Assembly: GCA_020627605.1 (NCBI GenBank)
Contig: JAHDGO010000114.1
Span: forward strand, 1-6,666
Direction of reading: 5' to 3'
From: Yoonia sp.
GTDB taxonomy: Bacteria; Pseudomonadota; Alphaproteobacteria; Rhodobacterales; Rhodobacteraceae
Length of the DNA stretch: 6,666 nt
In this document: positions 1-6,541 of the stretch, piece after piece
Layout of the letters: every line of letters starts with the position of its first letter
Numbering within the stretch: position 1 is the first letter of the stretch
Translations under genes and position numbers: made by a program
Notes under the pieces: model-generated
What the model saw: the letters and a program-made list of their open reading frames with translations, nothing else
What the model was told of the DNA's origin: nothing
Database searches by the model: none

Positions 1-498
1 AAACGCCAGCATCTCGGGCGTGAAGGTAAAGAAATCCTGCGCGTTGAACGACAGCCACATGACCGGGATCAGCGGCGCGATCAGGAAAAAGAACACCAGC
101 CCGCAGATCAGAAGAAAGCTGTTGTACCAAAGCGTCTCGCGCGCGGTGTAGTAGACCGGCACATTCTGGCGGTAGGCCCCGGTGTCCAGCCAATAGACAA
201 ACCAGCTGAGCACGGCACCAATCAACCCGCCAGCCACCGCACCGCCAAGGTTGCCAAACAACAGGCCCGCCAGCGCGCACAAGCCTATCGTCGCCCAGCG
301 CCCCAGCGTCCGCTGGACGTTGAAACTGTGCAGGACAAAGGCAAGCGCAAAGCCAAAGACGGCCCCGATCAGGACCCCGGTCCAGGGGCTGCCAAAGGCA
401 TTACCGACGACAAACCCGAAGGCCGCTGCCAGTGCAGCCGTGCAGGGGGCCGTGAAACCCATCAGCGGTGGCCGTTTGATTTGTTGAACATATGCCAT
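1..498 (-). CDS. ABC transporter permease, PotC-like, with extra N-terminal membrane domain (partial)
   Basis: This is the second inner-membrane permease of the Pot-type importer. Only the first 166 codons are in the window; the frame stays open to the left edge, so the EAA loop and C-terminus are not seen. It starts at ATG 498, three bases after the first permease's stop, with a run of six G seven bases upstream as a plausible ribosome site, indicating coupled translation. Residues about 15-34, 38-57 and 68-104 are hydrophobic and glycine-rich (for example GLLFGNLGGAVAGGLIGAVL) and look like three or four extra membrane segments. The part resembling a normal PotC start comes after them: a polar stretch near 105-123, then a strong helix at about 126-149 ending in LIPVMWLSFNA. 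Typical PotC proteins begin near that helix, so about 110 residues are additional. I infer the permease identity from operon position and this helix; the diagnostic downstream part is outside the window. Confidence 0.82.
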   Translation of the reverse strand, partial: MAYVQQIKRPPLMGFTAPCTAALAAAFGFVVGNAFGSPWTGVLIGAVFGFALAFVLHSFNVQRTLGRWATIGLCALAGLLFGNLGGAVAGGLIGAVLSWFVYWLDTGAYRQNVPVYYTARETLWYNSFLLICGLVFFFLIAPLIPVMWLSFNAQDFFTFTPEMLAF

Positions 499-501
499 GG
501 C

Positions 502-2169
502 TCAGCCCCCCAACTTGACGTTGTCGATGCCCACGATCCGGTCGTAGAGCCAGTAAAGAAGAAGGACAACCGCAAGCAGAATGGTGCCGAGTGCAGCCGC
601 CAGACCCCAGTTCAGCGAACTGGAGATATGGTAGGCAATGCGGTTGGAAATAAAGACACCGTCGGTGCCGCCCACAATCTCTGGCGTGATGTAATAGCCG
701 ATGGCCAGAATGAACACGAGGATGGACCCCGCGCCAATCCCCGGCACCGACTGCGGGAAATAGACCCGCCAGAAGGCTGTCCAATTGGTCGCCCCAAGGC
801 TTTTGGCGGCGCGCAGATAGCTTGGCGGAATGGTCTTCATCACCGAATAAAGCGGCAGGATCATGAAGGGCAGCAGGATATGCGTCATCGCGATGATGGT
901 GCCCGTCGCATTGTTCATCAGGATCAGCCGGTTCGCGTCATCGACAAAGCCCAGCCACACCAGAATTTCATTGATGACACCCTGTTGTTGCAACAGCACC
1001 TTCCATGCGGATGTACGCACTAGCAGTGATGTCCAGAAGGGCAACAGCACAAGGATCATCAAGACGTTGGCGGTGCGCAGTGGCAGGTTGGCCAGCAACC
1101 ACGCGACCGGATAGCCGAGAACGATGCAGCTGGATGTAATCAGCAGCGACATCCACAAGGTGCGCATGAACAAGGTTAGGTAGATCTGCTGGTTTTCAGG
1201 CCGCATCTGCGCGCCATCTGCGCCCTTTTCCATGTCGACGGCATTCAGGAAATAGCCGGATGTATAATCGGGACTGTAGATTTTGATGGTGCGCCAGACA
1301 TCGGGGCTCAGCCAGTCTTCGTCAAGCTCGGCAAAGGCATCGCGAAACATCAGGTCGGGCAACTGATCCAGATTTGCTGTCAGCAGTTGCAGATCTTCGG
1401 CATGTGGCCCCTGATAGGCATTGATGGCGGCAACCGTTTCGGCATTGCGCAGGTCAAGGCCGAGGCCGGCATAGACAGCCTCCCACGGGTCGCGGGTGGC
1501 GATGTCGCGGCCTTCTTCCAATGCCTCGAATATCGCCCAGTCGCTGTAGGCGGCGGCTGTCAGCGGCAGAAATGCAGCGACCTCTGACGAAAGGGTCAGC
1601 CCCACATCACCGGCAAAGGGTTCGTCCACCATTTCAGACCAAAGCCTGCGGCGCTGCTCAAGGATACGATTGCCGCCCTCGCCGGACAGCATGGCAAACC
1701 ATGTTTCACCGTCTTCAAACGCCGGGGCGATATCTTCTATCGGGTCTTGCCACTCTTCCCCGACATCGTCGAGGTTGCGGCCCGATGTGCGGAACAAAGA
1801 CGATGTGCCGGTTTGTTCATAGTTCAGGCGTGTGCCCAGTTTGGTGTGTTCCTTGGCCTCGGCAGCACGAAAAAGGTCGAAGTAGAGCGCCTGAAACACC
1901 TCTTCGCCAGGTGGCTCTGTCGCGGCGGAGTCCCAAGCGGCCAGCGCCGCTGTGGCCTCTGGCATCGTATGGGACACGATCTGGTTTTCGACAGACCGAA
2001 ACAGCATGGACACGATGGGAATGACAAAGGTGATGACCACGAACAGCAAAAGTGGGGCGATCAGGGCCAACGCGCGTATTTTTTGCCGGCGCAGGGCACG
2101 CGACAGGCTGATTTTCAGCGGCGTGCCGTCAGCGGCGAGCATGGGGCCTGATGGTGTTGTATCGCTCAT
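502..2169 (-). CDS. ABC transporter permease, PotB-like, with large inter-helix insertion
   Basis: First permease of the importer (binding-protein-dependent transport inner-membrane component), 555 residues from ATG 2169. An in-frame TTG at 2187 would add six residues (MIDGTD); I prefer the ATG because GGGA lies about six bases upstream. A helix at about residues 33-57 follows a basic N-terminus. A soluble, acidic, Trp-rich stretch follows at about 60-325. The conserved permease core then has helices near 332-360, 364-389, 419-442, 476-499 and 521-542. The cytoplasmic EAA loop that docks on the ATPase is at about 452-478 (LRAAKSLGATNWTAFWRVYF, then P and a downstream PGI), close to consensus except that the Glu position is Arg. 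E. coli PotB is about 275 residues, so the insertion nearly doubles the protein; by the positive-inside rule it should be periplasmic. It sits between the binding-protein gene and the second permease, whose ATG follows three bases after this stop. The family call is firm; the insertion's function is unknown. Confidence 0.93.
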   Translation of the reverse strand: MSDTTPSGPMLAADGTPLKISLSRALRRQKIRALALIAPLLLFVVITFVIPIVSMLFRSVENQIVSHTMPEATAALAAWDSAATEPPGEEVFQALYFDLFRAAEAKEHTKLGTRLNYEQTGTSSLFRTSGRNLDDVGEEWQDPIEDIAPAFEDGETWFAMLSGEGGNRILEQRRRLWSEMVDEPFAGDVGLTLSSEVAAFLPLTAAAYSDWAIFEALEEGRDIATRDPWEAVYAGLGLDLRNAETVAAINAYQGPHAEDLQLLTANLDQLPDLMFRDAFAELDEDWLSPDVWRTIKIYSPDYTSGYFLNAVDMEKGADGAQMRPENQQIYLTLFMRTLWMSLLITSSCIVLGYPVAWLLANLPLRTANVLMILVLLPFWTSLLVRTSAWKVLLQQQGVINEILVWLGFVDDANRLILMNNATGTIIAMTHILLPFMILPLYSVMKTIPPSYLRAAKSLGATNWTAFWRVYFPQSVPGIGAGSILVFILAIGYYITPEIVGGTDGVFISNRIAYHISSSLNWGLAAALGTILLAVVLLLYWLYDRIVGIDNVKLGG

Positions 2170-2233
2170 ATCTGTCCCGTCGATCAAAAACCGTCTGGGG
2201 CGGACCGGATGGTCAGCGCCGATATTGGGGGTG

Positions 2234-2259
2234 GGGAAGGGCGCGTTGACGCCCTTCCC
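2234..2259 (-). terminator. Strong intercistronic hairpin between binding-protein and permease genes
   Basis: A perfect 10-bp inverted repeat (GGGAAGGGCG / CGCCCTTCCC) with a 6-base loop starts about 12 bases beyond the binding-protein stop codon in the transcribed direction. On the transcript it is followed by a C-rich stretch (CACCCCC), not a U-run, so it is not a canonical intrinsic terminator. Hairpins at this place in binding-protein-dependent operons (malE-malF is the known example) protect the upstream mRNA from 3' exonuclease and reduce downstream expression, giving excess binding protein. The hairpin is directly visible; partial termination or mRNA stabilisation is inferred. Confidence 0.6.
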
Positions 2260-2271
2260 ATTTGGTTTGGC

Positions 2272-3387
2272 TTACTGTGCCAGCCACGCCTGGAATTTGG
2301 CGTCGATGTCGTCGCGGTAATCAGCCCAGAACTCGTAGTTATAAAGGAACGTGTTCTTTGCGTTTTCCGGATCGGTTGGCATGTGCTGTGCCATATCGAT
2401 GCCAAGCGTTGCGTGCTGACCGACAAGCGGTGCAGACGACAGGCGGGCAGGACCGTAAGAGATGTATTTGGCCTGATCCGCCAGACGCTGTGTGTCTGTC
2501 GCGAAGTAGACGAAGTCCAGCGCGCGGGCCATGCGGTCTTCTGGCAGGCCGGCGGGGATGATCCAGCCGTCAAGGTCAAACACCTGAGCGTCCCACATCA
2601 TGCCGATTGGCTGTCCCTGCTCTTCGATGGCAGCAAACAGGCGGCCATTGTAAGTGGACCCCATGAAGATCTCACCGTCGGCAAGCAGCTGCGGCGTATC
2701 GGCACCGGCAGACCACCAGATCACGCTGTCCTTGATGGTGTCCAGCTTGGCAAGGGCCTGTTCCTGGCCTTCTTCGGTCTCCAGTACGTCATAGACGTCT
2801 TCTTTGGCGACGCCGTCGCAAAGCAGAGCCCATTCAACATTGTTGATGGGGCGCTTTTCGAGTGCGCGCATGCCCGGATATGTTTCCAGGTCAAAGACAT
2901 CGCAGATGTCGTTAGGTGCTTCGACGCCTTCAGGCACCATGTCAGTGCGGTAGCCGAATGTGGTCGAGTAGACGATCTGCGGGATAAAGCAGTCGCCGAC
3001 CAGCAAATCACCAAAGTCATCTTCGGCAGATGTGCCATCAGGGGCCGCTGCCAGCTGTTCGTTGGCGTCGATCTCTACGGCGAGGCCTTCGTCGCAAAGG
3101 CGCAGTGCGTCAGCCGCCACAACATCCACCACGTCCCATGTGATGTTGCCAGCTTCGTTCATGGCGCGCAGTTTGGCCACAGCCTCGGCAGAGCTTTCAT
3201 CCCAGGTGACGGTCAGCCCGCTGTTCATTTCAGCATAGGGATCAGTATAGGCACTGGTTTGGCTTTGCTGGTATGCGCCGCCCCAGCTGACCACGGTCAT
3301 GTCGCTGGCCATATGGCCCTCAGCGTGGCTCAACCCGACCGTCAGGCCCAAGATTGAGACCGCTGAAAGGATCTTTGTCGGTTTCAT
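2272..3387 (-). CDS. Periplasmic substrate-binding protein of ABC importer, PotD/SBP family
   Basis: Extracellular solute-binding protein that captures the ligand in the periplasm and delivers it to the two permeases; 371 residues, close to the family's usual 340-380. The start is ATG 3387, preceded by GGGAG with a 5-base spacer; the frame extends 14 codons further upstream, but that stretch would hide the signal peptide. Residues 1-22 form a classic Sec signal (basic MKPTK, hydrophobic core, SHA before the cut), with mature protein from about E23. The mature N-terminus has the VVSWGGAYQQSQ motif (32-43) typical of PotD-like proteins, and FMGSTYNGR (241-249) and YISYGPAR (308-315) are also typical. 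Acidic and aromatic residues such as W265, D266, D271, D273 and W275 could line a pocket for a positively charged ligand, but I cannot assign a substrate. Four cysteines (C98, C133, C162, C190) remain in the mature protein and could form disulfides. Polyamine is only one possibility; this family also binds other small amines and organic compounds. Confidence 0.94.
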   Translation of the reverse strand: MKPTKILSAVSILGLTVGLSHAEGHMASDMTVVSWGGAYQQSQTSAYTDPYAEMNSGLTVTWDESSAEAVAKLRAMNEAGNITWDVVDVVAADALRLCDEGLAVEIDANEQLAAAPDGTSAEDDFGDLLVGDCFIPQIVYSTTFGYRTDMVPEGVEAPNDICDVFDLETYPGMRALEKRPINNVEWALLCDGVAKEDVYDVLETEEGQEQALAKLDTIKDSVIWWSAGADTPQLLADGEIFMGSTYNGRLFAAIEEQGQPIGMMWDAQVFDLDGWIIPAGLPEDRMARALDFVYFATDTQRLADQAKYISYGPARLSSAPLVGQHATLGIDMAQHMPTDPENAKNTFLYNYEFWADYRDDIDAKFQAWLAQ

Positions 3388-3485
3388 GTTAACTCCCAGT
3401 TTTTTCTCGCGAATATCGAAACGGGTCACGAGTTAGCCCGTATGCTTGCAAGCGCATCGCAGAAGACGCGCCGCAAGGATTTCTA
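3388..3485 (-). other. Intergenic spacer between ATPase and binding-protein genes
   Basis: A 98-base leader for the binding-protein gene with no reading frame of its own. In the transcribed direction it holds a 10-base perfect palindrome GCTTGCAAGC (3444-3453), a short 5-bp hairpin (ACGGG at 3421-3425 with CCCGT at 3437-3441, 11-base loop) followed by a moderately U-containing stretch, then an A-run and the ribosome site GGGAG (3393-3397). I see no convincing -35/-10 pair. The palindrome could be a regulator site or chance; the small hairpin is too weak to call a terminator. Confidence 0.4.
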
Positions 3486-4589
3486 TCATGCATCCAGCGC
3501 GCGGCAGTCTGACGGCAACCAGCCGATTTCAAGCTGCGTACCCGGTTTGAGTTTGGCCTGATCCGGCGCGTTGCGCGTCTTGACGACAAATTCCTCGTTC
3601 CCGGCGACCCGCAGTCGGGTCCGGAAAATGTCACCCATATAGATAAACTCCAGCACTTCCGCCTTGAGCGTATGCGCACCTTCCTGCAAACGCTCGCTGT
3701 TCATCTCTACCCGCTCTGGCCGGATGGAGACGCGCGTGCGGTCGCCGACGTTGGACACATTCACCGGTTTTGCGTCTATAACTTCGCCCCCGTCCAGCTT
3801 GACTTCGCACAGATCGGGGCCTTTCATCTGTGTAACAACACCTTCCAAAGTGTTGTTTTCACCAATGAATTGCGCCACGAAGCTGTTGTCGGGTTCTTCA
3901 TACAATGTGTCTGGTGGGGCAAGTTGCTGAATACGACCGTCCTCAAACACTGCGACACGGTCCGACATGGTCAGCGCTTCGGTCTGATCGTGGGTGACAT
4001 AGACGGTCGTAATGCCAAGGCTGTGGGCAAGGCGCGTGATCTCAAACTGCATATGTTCGCGCAGTTGCTTGTCAAGCGCGCCCAAAGGTTCATCCATCAA
4101 AACGAGTTCTGGTTCAAAAACAAGCGCTCGTGCCAAGGCGACACGTTGCTGCTGGCCACCTGACAGTTGCGCGGGTCGTCTGCCGCCAAAGGCACCCATC
4201 TGCACCATATCAAGTGCGCGTTTGACCTTTTCCTCGCGCACCGACTTGTCAAGTTTACGGACCTCCAGCGGAAAGGCGAGGTTTTCGGCCACCGTCATAT
4301 GCGGGAAGAGCGCATAGTTCTGAAACACCATGCCGATCCCGCGCTTGTGTGGTGGGATATTGTTGATGGGTTTGCCATCAAGCAGAATCTCACCATGGGT
4401 GGCGGTTTCAAACCCTGCAAGCATCATCAGGCAGGTGGTTTTGCCGGATCCCGACGGCCCGAGCATCGTCAGAAACTCGCCCTTGGGCATATCGAGGTTG
4501 AGGTCTTTGACGACAAGATTTTCGCCGTCGTATGATTTCTGAACGCGATCAAATTTTACAAATGATTGCTCAGTTCCCAAGTCCTTCAC
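3486..4589 (-). CDS. ABC transporter ATP-binding protein, PotA-like
   Basis: Cytoplasmic ATPase that powers the importer; 367 residues, normal for the PotA/MalK class. All catalytic elements are present: Walker A GPSGSGKT (44-51), Q-loop Q90 in GMVFQNYALFPHMTV, signature LSGGQQQR (142-149), Walker B ELVLMDEP (161-168) with E167 as catalytic base, D-loop ALD (171-173) and switch H200 in YVTHDQTEALTMSD. Residues from about 245 to the end form the C-terminal TOBE-type regulatory domain, with the usual VSIRPERVEM stretch near 287-296. The start codon is GTG 4589, supported by GAGGGG six bases upstream; the family's conserved core begins about 10 residues in. It follows the racemase-like gene after 114 bases and precedes the binding protein by 98. 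It should dimerise and dock on the EAA loops of the two permeases. Family assignment is very secure; Pot-like sequence does not prove polyamine transport. Confidence 0.97.
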   Translation of the reverse strand: MKDLGTEQSFVKFDRVQKSYDGENLVVKDLNLDMPKGEFLTMLGPSGSGKTTCLMMLAGFETATHGEILLDGKPINNIPPHKRGIGMVFQNYALFPHMTVAENLAFPLEVRKLDKSVREEKVKRALDMVQMGAFGGRRPAQLSGGQQQRVALARALVFEPELVLMDEPLGALDKQLREHMQFEITRLAHSLGITTVYVTHDQTEALTMSDRVAVFEDGRIQQLAPPDTLYEEPDNSFVAQFIGENNTLEGVVTQMKGPDLCEVKLDGGEVIDAKPVNVSNVGDRTRVSIRPERVEMNSERLQEGAHTLKAEVLEFIYMGDIFRTRLRVAGNEEFVVKTRNAPDQAKLKPGTQLEIGWLPSDCRALDA

Positions 4590-4703
4590 GCAGTTCCCCT
4601 CGGCTGTTGTGCCACCAGTTTTATTCTTATTTCGCGCCTATAAGAGCATTGAGTTGTTTCAGCCGCAACCAAGAAGGTCGCAAACTGTCGGCAAGCTGGC
4701 TTT
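4590..4703 (-). promoter_or_regulatory. Spacer between catabolic and transport modules; possible weak internal promoter
   Basis: A 114-base gap, AT-richer than its surroundings, between the racemase-like gene and the ATPase gene. On the minus strand it holds a modest 6-bp hairpin with one G-U pair (4665-4681, GCGACC / GGTTGC, 5-base loop), a poor sigma70-like pair TTGCGG (4663-4668) and TTATAG (4638-4643) with a long 19-base spacer, an A/T-rich stretch with AATAAGAATAAAA just after it, and the ATPase ribosome site GAGGGG (4596-4601). The size and base composition would suit an internal promoter driving the transporter separately, but the elements are far from consensus. Read-through from upstream is equally possible. 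Confidence 0.3.
4596..4601 (-). promoter_or_regulatory. Ribosome binding site fixing the GTG start of the ATPase gene
   Basis: GAGGGG lies six bases before the GTG at 4589. It is the only strong purine-rich site nearby and decides for the non-ATG start. Confidence 0.65.
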
Positions 4704-5411
4704 TCATGCATCCGCAAGCCTCTTCATGTGCCATGACAGGGCAGAGTTGCTTGAAAAGACTGGCAAATTCAGTTCCGCCGCAATCAGCGGGATGGCCGCG
4801 CGGGTTTTCAGGTTTGTGCAGCTCAGAAAGATGCCGTCGATATCAGATGATTGCACAAGCGACAGAGCGCCCTGCACAATCGACTCAGTGGAAATGCGGG
4901 CCACTTTGGCCTCTTCAGCCTCAGCAAAACTGCCAAACACATCAGTGTTGATCCCGGCGGTTGCGAAAGCCGCGCGCAGTGGCTGATTGACCTCGGCCAC
5001 ATAGGGCGACAGCAGGGCCAGGCGGGACAGGTTCAAATGGCGTGCATAGGCAATCGCTGCGCGCAGCGGGTCCGTGACATGTTTTGCTCGGCAGCCTTGC
5101 CTGATCATATCGCAGACTTTTTCAGATCCGATGACGGCACTCGCAGAGGTGCAGCCATATCCCACAGCATCGTAGTGCAGTGTAGCGGGTAGCAATGCCG
5201 CAGATGCCGCAATGCTGTCGGCCATGGCCGTCAGGCTGTCAGTCGAAACTTTCTCGGCACTTGCGATCCGGCTGACGTAAAGTGCGGCTTGCGATCCGGC
5301 AAAATCGGCCTTGATCTCTGGCTCAAGTGTTTCATCGACCTGCAAGACAATCAGGCCCAGTGCCGGCGGCAGCATATCATCTGGTGTAAGTGTGTAGGGC
5401 AGGACCTTCAT
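4704..5411 (-). CDS. Asp/Glu racemase superfamily protein, maleate isomerase / arylmalonate decarboxylase-like
   Basis: Cytoplasmic enzyme of 235 residues, the usual size for the Asp/Glu/hydantoin racemase fold. It resembles the maleate cis-trans isomerase / arylmalonate decarboxylase / EutA branch: LGLIVLQVDETLEPE (18-32) near the N-terminus, YGCTSASAVIG (85-95) carrying C87, and IFLSCTNLKTRA (194-205) carrying C198. Racemases and maleate isomerases use two such cysteines, while arylmalonate decarboxylase keeps only the second; both are here, favouring isomerase or racemase chemistry over decarboxylation. The SSNSALSWHM stretch (220-229) is also typical. Its ATG at 5411 overlaps the M24 stop as ATGA and no good ribosome site precedes it, so translation is probably coupled to the M24 gene. 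By context it should isomerise or epimerise an intermediate produced by, or presented to, the hydrolase. The exact substrate is not predictable; EutA-like or hydantoin-racemase roles remain open. Confidence 0.88.
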   Translation of the reverse strand: MKVLPYTLTPDDMLPPALGLIVLQVDETLEPEIKADFAGSQAALYVSRIASAEKVSTDSLTAMADSIAASAALLPATLHYDAVGYGCTSASAVIGSEKVCDMIRQGCRAKHVTDPLRAAIAYARHLNLSRLALLSPYVAEVNQPLRAAFATAGINTDVFGSFAEAEEAKVARISTESIVQGALSLVQSSDIDGIFLSCTNLKTRAAIPLIAAELNLPVFSSNSALSWHMKRLADA

Positions 5412-6541
5412 ATCACAGGTAATTCCGGTTTCGCCGGGGGGCTGATGTAATAGGGCTCAGCAGTGGTGACGACGATGTTTTCCTCATGCACCATGATCCC
5501 TTGTTCCGTGGCCACAACAGGCTCCAGCGTCAGGATCATGCCGGGTTCCAGCATTGTGTGATCGGTCGGAATCAGTGATGGCCATTCAGTCAGGGACATG
5601 CCCAGCCCATGCCCCAGCCGCCCTGAACTGCCCCCATCTGACCGATCGCTCAACACCTGCTGCATCGCCTGATAGACATCGGCAGCGGTATTGCCGGCGC
5701 GCGCTGTGGCGAAACCGGCCGCGGTTGCCGCGATCAGTTGCGCATGGGCTTCCTGCGCGTCGGTCTTGGCCTGCGTCACGGCCCAGTTCCTGTTGAAATC
5801 ACTGAAGTAGCCATCATGGACCAGACCCGTGTCCAGCATCAGAACATCACCAGATTGCAGTGGCTTGCCATGTGCGGGCGATATGACATCGCTATAGCCG
5901 CCTTGGGCCGCGGCACCGGCAAGATAGGGCACCCAGTCGGCCCCTTCTTCCAGACAAAGCATCTGGAAGGCGCGAAAGACGTCATCAAGCGGGACCCCGT
6001 CGCGTGCAATCTCTGGTACTCTGGCAAAGGCTTTTCCGGCGATCTGGCAGGCGCGTTTGACCTTTGCGATCTCCGCTGGGGATTTGATCATGCGTAGCTG
6101 TCGCATGATCCCGTTGTCAGACATGATGTTGATCGATTGCTGCAGGCGTGCAAGGTCGGCCAGCGGCATACGCACATGGGTTTCGTGCCCGTCGGGCACC
6201 GCGATCGGGTTTTGCCCCGCGACATCGCGCAACGTATCGCACAGTAGGCTGATACCATCGTCGGACAGGTCAGGCGCGCTCCACGTGCGGATGTCATCGA
6301 CCCATGTCTGGCCCATCAGGTCGGCCCCAATGCCGGGAATGACCGCGACAGGTTTGCCGCTGGCAGGCACAATCACAAACCAGGGTCGGGTGGGGCTTTC
6401 CCAAAACCGGGTCAAGAAGCCGGTAAAATAGCGGACGTCAGGTTCAGTGGTCAAAAGCATGGCGCCGATGCCGGCATCGCCCATCAGCGCCTGCGCCCGT
6501 TCTGTGCGCGCAGCAAATTCGGCCGTGTCAAACCCGGTCAA
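5408..6541 (-). CDS. M24 family metallohydrolase (creatinase / Xaa-Pro peptidase-like)
   Basis: Cytoplasmic pita-bread-fold hydrolase of 377 residues, standard for the family. A creatinase-type N-terminal domain spans about residues 8-145 (YFTGF at 38-42 is the usual motif), followed by the catalytic M24 domain from about 155. The full dinuclear metal set is visible: D237 and D248 in LMLDTGLVHDGYFSDFNRNW (the normal 11-residue spacing), H311 in LGHGLGM, E340 in LTLEPV, and E353 in HEENIVVT. It should therefore be a metal-dependent hydrolase rather than a creatinase that has lost its ligands. Family members cleave Xaa-Pro bonds, creatine, or ectoine-type rings (EutD/DoeA); the N-terminal half does not look like DoeA as I remember it, so I do not assign ectoine. 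The start is TTG 6541, overlapping the upstream stop as TTGA, with AGAGG seven bases before it; starting at the next Met (residue 20) would remove conserved N-terminal sequence. The downstream racemase-like gene overlaps by four bases. Confidence 0.93.
   Translation of the reverse strand: MTGFDTAEFAARTERAQALMGDAGIGAMLLTTEPDVRYFTGFLTRFWESPTRPWFVIVPASGKPVAVIPGIGADLMGQTWVDDIRTWSAPDLSDDGISLLCDTLRDVAGQNPIAVPDGHETHVRMPLADLARLQQSINIMSDNGIMRQLRMIKSPAEIAKVKRACQIAGKAFARVPEIARDGVPLDDVFRAFQMLCLEEGADWVPYLAGAAAQGGYSDVISPAHGKPLQSGDVLMLDTGLVHDGYFSDFNRNWAVTQAKTDAQEAHAQLIAATAAGFATARAGNTAADVYQAMQQVLSDRSDGGSSGRLGHGLGMSLTEWPSLIPTDHTMLEPGMILTLEPVVATEQGIMVHEENIVVTTAEPYYISPPAKPELPVI

Noticed and set aside
328..1023. 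Plus-strand open frame of 231 codons across the permease junction.
   Set aside because: The product is highly charged, His/Gln/Asp-rich and domain-free. The opposite strand encodes clear membrane helices and the EAA motif, so this is a shadow.
2170..2187. Upstream TTG start adding six residues to the first permease.
   Set aside because: The ATG at 2169 has a better placed ribosome site (GGGA), and the extra residues look like leader sequence. The longer form cannot be fully excluded.
2209..3357. Long plus-strand open frame of 382 codons lying opposite the binding-protein gene.
   Set aside because: It mirrors a well-supported gene with a signal peptide and family motifs. Its translation shows no recognisable domain, and no plausible promoter or ribosome site precedes it. 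Long antisense frames are common in GC-rich genes with biased third positions.
3388..3429. 14-codon N-terminal extension of the binding protein.
   Set aside because: It would bury a textbook Sec signal peptide behind a charged stretch and ignores the strong GGGAG site five bases before ATG 3387.
3421..3441. Short hairpin after the ATPase gene as an intrinsic terminator.
   Set aside because: Only five base pairs with an 11-base loop and no proper U-run follow it; too weak to call.
5408..6541. Naming the M24 protein ectoine hydrolase (DoeA/EutD) and the whole cassette an ectoine operon.
   Set aside because: The gene set is only partly similar: no ornithine cyclodeaminase-like or deacetylase gene is visible, the transporter is Pot-type, and the M24 N-terminal half does not match DoeA as remembered.
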